A DNA stretch of 39,442 nt, taken from positions 1 to 39,442 of the forward strand of contig JAUIAV010000030.1 in assembly GCA_030425195.1 (NCBI GenBank). Reading direction: 5' to 3'. Shown here in pieces: positions 26,160-35,069 of this stretch. The position numbers and the translations under genes were made by a program. The notes under the pieces were generated by a model that was not told the origin of the DNA, ran no database searches, and saw only the letters and a program-made list of their open reading frames with translations. Position 1 is the stretch's first letter. Every line of letters begins with the position of its first letter. Source of the DNA: Gammaproteobacteria bacterium (lineage in GTDB: Bacteria; Pseudomonadota; Gammaproteobacteria; Pseudomonadales; Azotimanducaceae).

Positions 26160-26996
26160 ATGAACACAGAAACTGCCGGTGTCTCGTTCGATCCGGAGAC
26201 GGATCAGGTGCTCGTGACCCTCGATGCGCCGGTCGCCACCATCACTCTGAATCGGCCTTCGGCCAGAAACGCCCTGTCACCCGAACTCTCCACGGGGCTG
26301 CGGCGAGCGATCGCCTGGGCCGCTGAAACGCCGGAGGTGGGTGCCGTGCTGCTGACCGGCGCCGGCAGTGCGTTCTGCGCTGGCGGTGATGTGAAAGCCA
26401 TGGGGCAACGGAATGAAGCGGCGGAGAAGCCGAGCGTCGAATCCCAGTTTCAGGAACTGCGCGAACGCCACCACGGGATCGGCGGGGCGCTCAGAGCACT
26501 GCGCAAACCGTCCATTGCGGCGCTGCCCGGTCCGGCTGCCGGCGCCGGTCTGGCCATTGCGCTGGCCTGCGACATCCGGATTGCCGCAGAGTCGGCCTTC
26601 CTGACCACCGGCTATGCCAACATCGGCCTGTCCGGCGACTACGGGATCGCGTGGCTGCTGACCCGGGTGGTCGGTCCCGGACGCGCACGGCAGCTGATGC
26701 TCACCTCGGAACGGGTAGGTGCGGATGACGCACTCGCCATAGGGTTGGTCAATCAGGTTGTGCCGGCGTCGGAGCTTGCGGCCGAAGCAGGTGCACTCGC
26801 CCGACGCCTGGGCAACGGACCGGCGGTGGCGTATGCGTACATCAAGGACAATCTGGACGAAGCGCTGACGATCGATCACGCCACGGCCATCGATCGGGAG
26901 GCGGATCGGCTGCTGAAGTCGCGAACCACCGCCGACCACCGGGAGGCGGTTGCCGCTTTCGCAGAGAAGCGACCGCCGGTTTTTTCAGGGGAATAG
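26160..26996 (+). CDS. Enoyl-CoA hydratase/isomerase family protein
   Basis: A 278-residue crotonase-fold protein. The oxyanion-hole segments are GSAFCAGGDVKAMG and LPGPAAGAGLAIALACDIRIA; the conserved helix reads TTGYANIGLSGDYGIAWLL. The place of the second catalytic acid carries aspartate (SGDYG) rather than the P-x-x-G glutamate pattern of classical hydratases, so isomerase-type or other crotonase activity is possible. The ATG at 26160 is preceded by GGGGGA at a good distance. It diverges from the flavodoxin-fold gene. It could serve the same CoA pathway as the adjacent CoA-transferase (inference). Confidence 0.9.
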   Translation: MNTETAGVSFDPETDQVLVTLDAPVATITLNRPSARNALSPELSTGLRRAIAWAAETPEVGAVLLTGAGSAFCAGGDVKAMGQRNEAAEKPSVESQFQELRERHHGIGGALRALRKPSIAALPGPAAGAGLAIALACDIRIAAESAFLTTGYANIGLSGDYGIAWLLTRVVGPGRARQLMLTSERVGADDALAIGLVNQVVPASELAAEAGALARRLGNGPAVAYAYIKDNLDEALTIDHATAIDREADRLLKSRTTADHREAVAAFAEKRPPVFSGE

Positions 26997-27048
26997 GAAG
27001 CGGCCCGGCCTGCTCAATCCGCCAGCTTCCGAGCCGCACGGGCGGACC

Positions 27049-27819
27049 CTACTTGGGCTGCATGCGGATGCCGCCGTCCATGCGGATGCACTCACCGTTG
27101 ATGTAGTCGTTCTCGACGATGGCCTGAGCCACCTTGGCGATCTCGTCCGGCTCGCCGAGCCGTTTCGGGAACAGCACGCTGGCCGCCAGCGATTCGCGCG
27201 CCGGTTCCGGCAGACCCGCCATCATCGGCGTGTTGATGAGGCCGGGCACGATGGTGTTCACCCGGATGCCCATGGATGCCAGATCCCGGGCAATGGGCAG
27301 CGTCATGCCCACCACGCCGCCTTTGGAGGCACTGTAGGCCGCCTGGCCGATCTGGCCTTCGTAGGCGGCAATGGAGGCCGTATTGATGATGACTCCCCGG
27401 CAGCCGTCTTCGGTCACCGGCTCGTGCCTGATCATCTCCGCGGCGGCCAGGCGCAGCACATTGAAGGTGCCGATCAGGTTCACGTCCAGCACGCGCTTGA
27501 AGTAGTCGAGCGGCAGCGGTCCGTCCCGGCCCAGCGTGCGGCCGGGCGTGCCGATGCCGGCATAATTGCAGCAGACATGGACGGCGCCGGTCCGGCCCAT
27601 CACTTCCGCGATGGCGGCGGCCACCGAGTCCTCGTCCGTCACGTTCACGTTGTGATAGGAGGCGCCGCTGCCGAGCTCGCCCGCCATCGCACGGCCCAGC
27701 TCGTCGTTCAGATCGAAGATGGCGATATTGGCGCCGAGTCCGGCAAAGCGACGGGCGGTGGCTGCCCCGAGCCCGGATGCGCCGCCGGTGATGATGGCTG
27801 TCTTGTCGTTGAGGTCCAT
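27049..27819 (-). CDS. SDR family oxidoreductase (3-hydroxyacyl-CoA dehydrogenase type II-like)
   Basis: A 256-residue SDR: TGGASGLG at 11-18, a FDLNDELG strand-2 end typical of NAD(H) use, catalytic S149, Y162 and K166 (YSASK). The NNAG motif is NYAG (85-88), a variation also seen in HSD10-like members. The C-terminal FPKRLGEPDEIAKVAQAIVENDYINGECIRMDGG closely follows type II 3-hydroxyacyl-CoA/17-beta-hydroxysteroid dehydrogenases. A 3-hydroxyacyl-CoA substrate fits the neighbouring enoyl-CoA hydratase, with which it converges. It follows the alpha/beta hydrolase by 4 nt on the same strand. Confidence 0.9.
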   Translation of the reverse strand: MDLNDKTAIITGGASGLGAATARRFAGLGANIAIFDLNDELGRAMAGELGSGASYHNVNVTDEDSVAAAIAEVMGRTGAVHVCCNYAGIGTPGRTLGRDGPLPLDYFKRVLDVNLIGTFNVLRLAAAEMIRHEPVTEDGCRGVIINTASIAAYEGQIGQAAYSASKGGVVGMTLPIARDLASMGIRVNTIVPGLINTPMMAGLPEPARESLAASVLFPKRLGEPDEIAKVAQAIVENDYINGECIRMDGGIRMQPK

Positions 27820-27823
27820 GATT

Positions 27824-28723
27824 TTACTCCGTTCGGTTGTCTGTCCTGTGCCAGGCTGACACTTCTTCCCGGAGAAGCCGGATCACCTCATCCGGCTTCT
27901 GCATGGGAATGAAGTGGGTACAGTCCGGCAGGTAGATCTCGCGCGCCGCGGGAAACTCGTTCACCAGACCCGGCCAGGTCGGCGAGAAGGAAAAATCGCC
28001 CCGCTGGCTTTCTTCGGTGGGTTCCATGGCACGCAGGATGGTGACGGGAATGTTCAGTCCGCGAACGCTCCGGTAGATGTCGCCGTTGGATCGGGAGGTC
28101 ATGTACACGGATGCCTCCACCTCCGGCGGGCAGGCCAGCCTGAAACGGCCATCGTCCCCGGGAAGCAGTCCATAGCGGCAGTAGTCGTCCAGAATTCTCG
28201 GTTCGAAGAGGGCATAGGCGCCTTTCGGCAGCAGCCGCTCGATCATCTCCTCCGGAGAAGCGAAGTCGTTCTTGCGCCGGGCAGCGGGATGCACCCCACC
28301 TTCCACGGTCATCAGCGGTCCCGGATCCGAATAGGCTTCCGGCGGCGCGATGGTCGGGTCGAGCAGCAGCAGTCGGGCGAAGGCACCGGTGGCAGCCGCG
28401 GCATCCACCATCGCATGGCCACCCATGGAATGACCGATTCCGATCACGTTCACGAGACCGAGGGCAGTGACCACTTCCGCCAGATCTCTGCCCTGGCTCG
28501 CCCAGTGCTCCACCGGCGCGTCTTCACTGCGCCCATGGCCGCGCTGTTCCAGCGCAATGCTGTGGTGATCGGGAAACGACTCGAGGATCCGGTCGAACAC
28601 GCGCCCGTGAAAGCCCGTCGCATGCACGAACAGGAGGGTCGGCCGCTCATCAGTGAGAATACCCCGCTCCCAGTACGCGAGCTCGACCCCGTTGGCGGTG
28701 ATTTTGTGCAGGTCCGGGTCCAC
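27824..28723 (-). CDS. Alpha/beta-fold hydrolase
   Basis: About 299 residues. HATGFHGRVFDRIL is the oxyanion region, GHSMGG (97-102, S99) the nucleophile elbow, and DCTHFIPMQKPDEV near the C-terminus carries the catalytic histidine. The fold suits esters, lactones, C-C bonds or epoxides; the substrate is unknown. The start is uncertain. GTG at 28723 gives a normal N-terminus (DPDLHKITANGVELAYWERG) but has no clear Shine-Dalgarno; the frame stays open to 28846, where it would overlap the divergent gene. It is probably co-transcribed with the SDR 4 nt downstream. Confidence 0.88.
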   Translation of the reverse strand: MDPDLHKITANGVELAYWERGILTDERPTLLFVHATGFHGRVFDRILESFPDHHSIALEQRGHGRSEDAPVEHWASQGRDLAEVVTALGLVNVIGIGHSMGGHAMVDAAAATGAFARLLLLDPTIAPPEAYSDPGPLMTVEGGVHPAARRKNDFASPEEMIERLLPKGAYALFEPRILDDYCRYGLLPGDDGRFRLACPPEVEASVYMTSRSNGDIYRSVRGLNIPVTILRAMEPTEESQRGDFSFSPTWPGLVNEFPAAREIYLPDCTHFIPMQKPDEVIRLLREEVSAWHRTDNRTE

Positions 28724-28790
28724 AGAAGGTTGCCGTGCTGAATCCGGCCCGCATACTACTACAGAGCAAGATTCGAAAGGACGCGAACGC

Positions 28791-29630
28791 ATGCAACTGA
28801 GCGTATCCCTGCCGGTCCGGGAACTGCAGAACGACCTCGGCGCCATCCGCGCCTACGCGGAACTGGCCGAGACGCTCGGTTTCTCCCATCTGCGGGTGCC
28901 CGATCTGGTGATCCGGCCGGACAGCGGTCATCTGCACGAGCCCATGATGCTGCTCGCCTGGGTGGCCGCCTTCACGGAGACAATCGGGCTCTGTCCTTCC
29001 GTCATCGTCCTGCCCGCCCGGCAGACGGCTCACTTCGCCAAGCAGGTGTCCGAGCTGGACGTGCTCTCGAACGGACGGGCGAGGATAGGCATCGGCGTGG
29101 GCGCCGGCAGGCAGCAGTTCGACGCTCTGGGGCAGGAGTATCACACCCGCGGCGCCCGCTGCGACGAGCAGCTTCTGCTCCTGAACGAACTGCTGACCCG
29201 TGAAACGGTGAACTTCGAAGGGCGCTGGGACCGGATCGAGGACATGGGCTTGAATCCGCTGCCCGTGCAGGCGCGGATTCCGATCTGGTACGGCGGCGCA
29301 CCGGTACCCGGCGAACGGGTGGTCAGGAGAATCGCCCGGTTCTGTGACGGCTGGTTCGTCCTCGCCGGCCCGGGAGACTACCCCGGAGTGAAAGACCGGA
29401 TCGACGCCGCCGCCAGGGCCGCTGGCCGGGACCCGGAAGCCATCGGTACCGAAGCCGGCGTGGCCGTAGTGGGGCCGAGAGAGGCGGAATGGCAAGACCG
29501 GGTGCGCAACTGGCGGGAGACGGGGCTCGACTATGTGTGTCTGCGCACGCTCGGCGGCGGTCTCGACGCCAAAGGGCATCTGGACAAGCTGCAGGAAGTT
29601 GCCGACGAAGCCTTTGCCCTCGCCGGATGA
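28791..29630 (+). CDS. LLM class flavin-dependent oxidoreductase
   Basis: A 279-residue luciferase-like (bacterial luciferase TIM-barrel) protein: SVSLPVRELQNDLGAIRAYAE at the start, then QTAHFAKQVSELDVLSNGRARIGIGVGAG, the family signature, and IPIWYGGAPVPGERVVRRIARFCDGWF. Such enzymes use F420 or FMNH2; many with this pattern are annotated F420-dependent, but cofactor choice cannot be decided from the sequence. AAAGGA ten bases ahead supports the ATG at 28791. A possible -10-like CATACT lies upstream at 28753-28758. It converges with an MDR reductase, with only 4 nt between stops. Confidence 0.88.
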   Translation: MQLSVSLPVRELQNDLGAIRAYAELAETLGFSHLRVPDLVIRPDSGHLHEPMMLLAWVAAFTETIGLCPSVIVLPARQTAHFAKQVSELDVLSNGRARIGIGVGAGRQQFDALGQEYHTRGARCDEQLLLLNELLTRETVNFEGRWDRIEDMGLNPLPVQARIPIWYGGAPVPGERVVRRIARFCDGWFVLAGPGDYPGVKDRIDAAARAAGRDPEAIGTEAGVAVVGPREAEWQDRVRNWRETGLDYVCLRTLGGGLDAKGHLDKLQEVADEAFALAG

Positions 29631-29634
29631 GCGA

Positions 29635-30714
29635 CTAACGGATCACCAGATCCGTGTCGCTGCGGGTCGGGTCTTCGAACACGGACACCAGCGTCTTGCC
29701 GAAGTTGCCCCCTTGCAGCATGGCGGTAAACGCCTCCGGCGCCGTCTCCAGACCTTCCCAGACATCCTCCCGGTAACGGATGCGCCCGTCGGCAATCCAG
29801 CCGGCCATCTCCGAGAGAAACCGGTCCTGATAGTCCGCGACGAAGTTACCGACGAACAGACTGTGCGCGGTGACGTTCTGCCGCTCGAAGACCGGCCGGC
29901 CGGTCTCCATCCAAACCTCCCCGGGCGGCCGCCCGTCCGTATTGCCGTACTGGGAGATCATGCCGCAGAGCGTGATCCGCGCTTTCCGGTTGAGCAGCGG
30001 CAGCACCGCCTCGAAGACCCGCCCGCCCACGTTCTCGAAGTAGACGTCGATGCCGTCCGGGCAGGCCGCTGCGAGCGCTTCCGGGAACTCGTCGCCGAGG
30101 TGTGAGACCACCGCATCGAATCCGAGCTCGTCCCGCACATAGGCGCATTTCTTCTCCGTGCTCGTGATGCCCACCACCCGGCAGCCGCGGATCTTCGCGA
30201 GCTGGCCGGCCACCTGACCCACACCACCGGAAGCAGCGGATATGACCACGGTTTCTGCGGGCTGCGGATCACACTGCACCAGCAGTCCGGAATAGGCCGT
30301 GAGACCCAGCATGCCCATCACGCCCACGGCGGTGGAGATGGGGACCAGTCCGGGATCCAGCCTCCTTGGAAACATGTACCCGAACACATCCACACCGGCA
30401 CCCGTGAGACCATACCGCTGCCAGCCGTTGGTATTGAACAGGAAATCTCCGGCCTGATAGTCGTCGATCCGGCTTTCCACCACCTGGGAGACGGTCCGGC
30501 CATGGCACACGTCACCGGGCCGCTCAGTGCCGCTGCGGCGGCGCCCCCACTGATACGGATCCAGAGAGAGATACAGCGTCCGGGTGAGACACTGACCCGA
30601 CTGCGGCTCGGGCACGGCTTCCAGGTGCCAGCGGAAATCCCCCTCCGTGGGCCACCCTTGCGGCGGCGTTCGTGCCAGCCGCCACTGCGCGTTCTGTACG
30701 TTCCCGTCGTTCAC
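29635..30714 (-). CDS. NADP-dependent MDR oxidoreductase (alkenal/curcumin reductase-like)
   Basis: A 359-residue zinc-independent medium-chain reductase. The Rossmann motif is AASGGVGQVAGQLAK, followed by GITSTEKKCAYV with a basic residue suited to NADPH. YLSLDPYQWGRRR in the N-terminal domain and PDGIDVYFENVGGRVFEAVLPLLN are hallmarks of the leukotriene B4 dehydrogenase/CurA group, which reduces enones and alkenals. The start is taken as GTG at 30714; the ribosome site is weak. It lies 26 nt downstream of the DUF4136 lipoprotein on the same strand. Confidence 0.9.
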   Translation of the reverse strand: MNDGNVQNAQWRLARTPPQGWPTEGDFRWHLEAVPEPQSGQCLTRTLYLSLDPYQWGRRRSGTERPGDVCHGRTVSQVVESRIDDYQAGDFLFNTNGWQRYGLTGAGVDVFGYMFPRRLDPGLVPISTAVGVMGMLGLTAYSGLLVQCDPQPAETVVISAASGGVGQVAGQLAKIRGCRVVGITSTEKKCAYVRDELGFDAVVSHLGDEFPEALAAACPDGIDVYFENVGGRVFEAVLPLLNRKARITLCGMISQYGNTDGRPPGEVWMETGRPVFERQNVTAHSLFVGNFVADYQDRFLSEMAGWIADGRIRYREDVWEGLETAPEAFTAMLQGGNFGKTLVSVFEDPTRSDTDLVIR

Positions 30715-30740
30715 GAGTAACCGTGCTTCCGTCGATCCGA

Positions 30741-31319
30741 TCAGTGCTTCACCGCGTAGGCAGCTGGCACCGGGTAGTTCACGAAGATCGCTGCCACCGC
30801 CTGGTCCAGGCCTTTCTCGAGATTTCGGACGAACTCTTCGGTGATGCGGCCCACCGCCGAGCCTTCCCAGACCAGCTTCCGTTCGGCCGCATCCGCCACG
30901 TCGATGTTCAGCGTGCCTTCCGTGTACTGGTCGATCCGGGTCTCATAGGCGTAACCGGGCCAGGGATCGAAGAACGGATCCCGGTAGCCGTAGTAGCCGC
31001 TCATGGTCGGCACGCTTCGGGACTGGACCTTCTCTTTGGTGTTGAGGAAGAAGTTCACAACCACATCCGGGTCTTCCGGATCGTACGTCATGCCGCGGGC
31101 GTCGAGCTGCTGGGCAACGGAGACCTTCAGGAAATTGGTGACCAGCGACTCGTATTCCGCAGTATTGGTCGCAGGATCGTCGTGAAATCCGTAGGTCCGG
31201 TAGCTGTCGAAATCAGCGTTCGGATCTGTCTGCGAGAACGTGTTCGGGGTGCTGGCGCAGGCATTCAGCAGCAGCGCGCCGGCGCCCGCCAGCAGCCAGT
31301 TCCTGAAGTTTCGAGCCAT
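30741..31319 (-). CDS. DUF4136 family lipoprotein
   Basis: A 192-residue lipoprotein. The lipobox cysteine is C21 (LLLNAC), then DFDSYRTYGFHDDPATNTAEYESLV and EDPDVVVNFFLNTKEKVQ, the core pattern of DUF4136, ending with a conserved KLVWEGSAVGRI strand. Proteins of this kind sit in the outer membrane or periplasm; function unknown. GGGGAT upstream supports the ATG at 31319. It diverges from an AraC-type regulator across a 142-nt region. The next gene on this strand is the MDR reductase. Confidence 0.85.
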   Translation of the reverse strand: MARNFRNWLLAGAGALLLNACASTPNTFSQTDPNADFDSYRTYGFHDDPATNTAEYESLVTNFLKVSVAQQLDARGMTYDPEDPDVVVNFFLNTKEKVQSRSVPTMSGYYGYRDPFFDPWPGYAYETRIDQYTEGTLNIDVADAAERKLVWEGSAVGRITEEFVRNLEKGLDQAVAAIFVNYPVPAAYAVKH

Positions 31320-31373
31320 AGTTTCTGATCCCCGCGATGATCTTTAGTCATAATAGTGCATCGCCGCACACAC

Positions 31374-31388
31374 GCCACTAAATGTGGC
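31374..31388. promoter_or_regulatory. Small dyad between the DUF4136 and AraC genes
   Basis: GCCAC (31374-31378) and GTGGC (31384-31388) are reverse complements around a 5-nt AT-only centre. The dyad lies in the divergent region upstream of the AraC-family gene. It could be an operator, but the arms are short and chance is possible. Confidence 0.25.
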
Positions 31389-31461
31389 TTGGTTTCGATT
31401 GTGTACCCTTCGGATATCCACGATGTCCTTACCCGCTCAGTGGAGAGAAACTATATGTAAG

Positions 31462-32421
31462 ATGGAGCGCTTCGAAACAGCGGCTGGCGCAAAAAGGCAA
31501 GTCCAGGCACCTGTCAGTGGTGTCAGGCGGCGAGAATTCTATCGGTTGGACGAAGTTCCTCAGCTTCGCGACAAGTCGGGCGTGGCTCCGATCGATTACG
31601 TTCAGGTGCGACCAGGTGCGCTGGGTGCCAGAATAAGCAGAGTCAGGACACCGCGCATGGAAGTGCGCCATGCAGCCTTCGACGCCGATCTGCTACTGAG
31701 TATGAGTGGAACTCTCCCACGTTTTTCGTTCGCTGTCGGTATCCAGGGCGACATCGATACCCTTGGAACCCGGCTCACTAACTCGAACGCCTCCTATTCA
31801 TGCGGCCGCAATGGGTTTTTGACGCGTCTCAATCAGCATGCCCAATGGTGCAACCTCACGCTCGAATGGACGCTCCTGCACAGCGTCGCTGAAACGCATG
31901 GCTACGAGATCCCATCGGGCGATGGAGCCTGCGGGTTGCCGATCGCCAACCACAAAGGGCTCACGGCACTGCTGTGTAGGGTTGCCGGTGGGCAGGAGCT
32001 GAACCACTTGAGCGACCCTGAGCTGGAGGACGAGCTGACGCTGACGGTTCTCCGGTGCCTGAATGGCAGCAAACGGCCAACCCACATCGAGCCTCGGCGG
32101 CGCTGGCTGCTGGTGCACCGTGTCATCGACTTCATTCAGGCGGAGTACAGCCAGCCCATTACCGTCACCGAGCTTTGCCTGCTCGCGGGAGTTGGCGAGC
32201 GATCGCTGCAGTACGTTTTCCGTGACGCCACCGGGCTTACTGTGCAGCAATACCTGATGAATTTCCGGCTGCACCAGGCCCGTTCCACTCTGACCAAGGG
32301 CAAAGTCGGGCGCGTGAGCGATGCCGCGAGAGCGTGCGGGATTCCGCATCTGGGCCGCTTTGCCCAGTACTATCGGCGAATGTACGGCCAATCACCGCGG
32401 GAGACGCTGCTCTCGGCTTGA
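31462..32421 (+). CDS. AraC family transcriptional regulator
   Basis: About 319 residues. A poorly conserved sensor region (residues 1-200) precedes a C-terminal double helix-turn-helix: RRWLLVHRVIDFIQAEYSQPITVTELCLLAGVGERSLQYVFRDATGLTVQQYLMNFRLHQARSTL, then ACGIPHLGRFAQYYRRMYGQSPRETL. Such regulators usually activate a nearby catabolic gene on binding an effector. The sulfatase gene follows 98 nt downstream on the same strand and is the obvious target (inference). The start is uncertain: ATG at 31462 gives a usual AraC length with GGAGAG some 14 nt upstream; ATGs at 31423 and 31384 are alternatives. Confidence 0.85.
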   Translation: MERFETAAGAKRQVQAPVSGVRRREFYRLDEVPQLRDKSGVAPIDYVQVRPGALGARISRVRTPRMEVRHAAFDADLLLSMSGTLPRFSFAVGIQGDIDTLGTRLTNSNASYSCGRNGFLTRLNQHAQWCNLTLEWTLLHSVAETHGYEIPSGDGACGLPIANHKGLTALLCRVAGGQELNHLSDPELEDELTLTVLRCLNGSKRPTHIEPRRRWLLVHRVIDFIQAEYSQPITVTELCLLAGVGERSLQYVFRDATGLTVQQYLMNFRLHQARSTLTKGKVGRVSDAARACGIPHLGRFAQYYRRMYGQSPRETLLSA

Positions 32422-32519
32422 TACTTTCAGTTTCTTTTGCGGATTTCGGATAGTCTCGTTGACCCGATGGCCAGCCGTCCTCTGTAATCCCACTCAACCT
32501 TTTTTTGTTGACATCTGGA

Positions 32520-35012
32520 ATGGATTTTCAAATGGAATCGATTAGCCGTTGCGATCGAATTTCGGCGAGCGTGTTGGCCGTCCTCGTCTTTCTGTCAATG
32601 GCCCTCCTCCAGTCGGCCATGGCCGACGACAGTGCCGGACGTTCCACCGAGGCTGCCAGCAAAACGTTACCGACCGAAGCTGAGCTGATGCGTGGCTTTA
32701 AAGGCGAGATCGAGCTCGACGTCCGTGACTCCGAACCGGATTGGAAGCCCTTCATTCCCCCGCAGGCGCCCGAAGGCGTGCCGAACATCCTCTTCATACT
32801 TTATGACGACACGGGGCAGGCGGCCTGGTCGCCCTATGGCGGCCGAATCGAAATGCCCACGCTGGACAGCCTCGCTGCCGAGGGCCTGACCTATACCAAC
32901 TGGCATACCACTGCCCTGTGCTCGCCGACACGTTCCACGCTGCAGACCGGCCGTACCCACTGGATTAACGGGTATGCCAATGTCGCCGAAGGTGCGGAGG
33001 GATTCCCCGGCTACAGCACCCGCTTTCCCGAAGAGGTTACGACTATAGCCGAGGTGTTGCAGGCCAATGGCTACGCGACCTTGTGGCTCGGCAAGAACCA
33101 CAACGTGCCCGAAGTCGACGTGGCGCCGGGCGCGTATCGCGGCGAGTGGCCTTTACAAAAAGGCTGGGACCGCTTCTACGGCTTCCTCGGCGGTGAGACC
33201 AACCAGTGGTATCCGTTCCTGACCAAGGACAACGATTTCATCGAGCAGCCGTACCTGCCGGAGGACGGCTACCATCTGTCCAAGGACCTGGCTGATCAGG
33301 CGATCGAGATGCTTCGCAACAAGAACGCCTCGAACCCGTCCAAGCCCTTCTTCATGTGGTTCAATCCTGGCGCCAACCATGCGCCGCACCACGCCCCAGA
33401 CGAATGGATCGCGAAGTACAAGGGCAAGTTCGACGACGGTTACGACGCCTATCGCGCGTGGGCGACTCAGCGCATGAAGGAGAGGGGCATCATACCCGAA
33501 AATACCGTCAACACTGCGGTCAATCCTCTTCCGGAAGAGGTGGCTAACCCGCTCGATTACGTGCGCCCCTGGGATTCTCTCAACGACCAGGAAAAGCTGC
33601 TCTTCAACCGCATGGCGGAAGTCTTTGCGGCTTATTCCTCTTACACGGATCATCAAATCGGTCGGATCATCGACTACCTGAAGGAAACCGGCCAGTACGA
33701 GAACACGATCATCCTCTACGCTGCCGACAACGGCACGTCCGGGGAAGGCTCGCCGAATGGTTCGGTGAACGAAAACAAGTTTTTCAACAGCTTTCCGGAC
33801 AGTCTCGAAGACAATATGAAGTACATCGACAAACTGGGCGGCCCCGACACCTACCAGCACTTCCCGACCGGCTGGGCTGCCGCCTTCTCGGCGCCGTACA
33901 AGATGTTCAAGCGCTACTCGGAGTACGAGGGTGGCACCTCGAACCCGCTGGTCGTCAGCTGGCCTAAGGGCATCGAGGCGCGCGGCGAGCTGCGCCACCA
34001 GTACCACCATTCGACGGACATCGTGCCGACCCTGCTCGAAATCACCGGCCTCGAAATGCCGGAGTTCAACAACGGCGTGAAGCAGTACCCGCTCTACGGC
34101 GTGTCCATGGCTTACACGTTCGATGCTAAAGCGGACGATCCGACGCAGAAGAAGGTCCAGATCTACGAGATGTTCGGCACACGCGGCATCTGGAAGGACG
34201 GCTGGCACGCAGCCTCCGTGCATGTTCCGTTGGGTGGAAAAGGGAACTTCGACCAGGACGAATGGGAGCTCTACGACATGGAGGAAGACCGCTCGCAGTC
34301 CAACAACCTCGCCGACAGGTACCCGGAAAAGCTGCAGGAGCTGAAGGAACTCTGGATGGAACAGGCGAAACAGAACAATGTGCTGCCACTGGACGACCGC
34401 CTTGCTGTAGAGATCATTACAACTCCGCGCCCCACCGGCGAACCTCCCCGCGACACCTACACGTACTACCCGGATACGAAACCTGTACCGGAAGGCGTGG
34501 CGGTCAACGTGCGAGGTCGTTCGTACAAGATCCTCGCCAACGTTGAGGTCACCGACAAGACCGAAGGTGTGATCTTCTCCCAGGGTTCACGCTTCGGCGG
34601 CCACGCGCTGTTCATCAAGGATGGGAAGCTCTACTACGTGTACAACTTCCTCGGCATCGAGCCGGAGCAGGTTTTCGAGTCTGACGTGACACTCAAGCCG
34701 GGCAAATACACCCTCGGCATGGAGTTCGAGAAGACAGGCAAGGGCGAAAACGGCGAGACTCTGGGCGAAACCAAGCTCTACATCGACGACAAGGTCGTGG
34801 CATCCGGCGAGATGCGGACCCAGCCGGGCAAGTTCGCCTTCTCCGGCGAAGGTCTCGCCGTCGGCTACGACAGCGAAGACGCAGTGAGTTCGTTGTACAA
34901 AGCCCCGGGCAGGTTCACCGACGGCAAGATTCAGGGCGTTGCGGTCTCGGTCAGCGGCGAGCCGTACGAGAATCTCGAACTCGAGGCCAAGCGCATCATG
35001 ATGCGAAACTGA
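32520..35012 (+). CDS. Exported arylsulfatase-type sulfatase
   Basis: About 830 residues with an N-terminal signal peptide (ISASVLAVLVFLSMALLQSAMADD). The sulfatase signature CSPTRSTLQTGR (C134 in this numbering) is the site of formylglycine formation. ILYDDTGQ supplies metal aspartates, ANHAPHHAP an active-site histidine cluster, and YAADNGTS the second metal pair. After about residue 570 a beta-rich C-terminal domain (ILANVEVTDKTEGVIFSQGSRFGGHALFIKDG) matches the roughly 780-residue class of arylsulfatases. It should hydrolyse sulfate esters in the periplasm; a formylglycine-generating enzyme is needed but not seen here. The start is uncertain (32520 or 32532). The upstream 98 nt are AT-rich. 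The barrel gene follows 57 nt later. Confidence 0.92.
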   Translation: MDFQMESISRCDRISASVLAVLVFLSMALLQSAMADDSAGRSTEAASKTLPTEAELMRGFKGEIELDVRDSEPDWKPFIPPQAPEGVPNILFILYDDTGQAAWSPYGGRIEMPTLDSLAAEGLTYTNWHTTALCSPTRSTLQTGRTHWINGYANVAEGAEGFPGYSTRFPEEVTTIAEVLQANGYATLWLGKNHNVPEVDVAPGAYRGEWPLQKGWDRFYGFLGGETNQWYPFLTKDNDFIEQPYLPEDGYHLSKDLADQAIEMLRNKNASNPSKPFFMWFNPGANHAPHHAPDEWIAKYKGKFDDGYDAYRAWATQRMKERGIIPENTVNTAVNPLPEEVANPLDYVRPWDSLNDQEKLLFNRMAEVFAAYSSYTDHQIGRIIDYLKETGQYENTIILYAADNGTSGEGSPNGSVNENKFFNSFPDSLEDNMKYIDKLGGPDTYQHFPTGWAAAFSAPYKMFKRYSEYEGGTSNPLVVSWPKGIEARGELRHQYHHSTDIVPTLLEITGLEMPEFNNGVKQYPLYGVSMAYTFDAKADDPTQKKVQIYEMFGTRGIWKDGWHAASVHVPLGGKGNFDQDEWELYDMEEDRSQSNNLADRYPEKLQELKELWMEQAKQNNVLPLDDRLAVEIITTPRPTGEPPRDTYTYYPDTKPVPEGVAVNVRGRSYKILANVEVTDKTEGVIFSQGSRFGGHALFIKDGKLYYVYNFLGIEPEQVFESDVTLKPGKYTLGMEFEKTGKGENGETLGETKLYIDDKVVASGEMRTQPGKFAFSGEGLAVGYDSEDAVSSLYKAPGRFTDGKIQGVAVSVSGEPYENLELEAKRIMMRN

Positions 35013-35069
35013 ACCGAAGCCAAGGAGAACAATAGTGCGCTTGCGAGGTAGTAGTTACTTGGAGATCCA

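Noticed and set aside
32508-32513. TTGACA, a perfect -35 box, just before the sulfatase
   Set aside because: A matching -10 would fall inside the signal-peptide codons and put the transcript start after the likely start codon, so it is probably a chance match.
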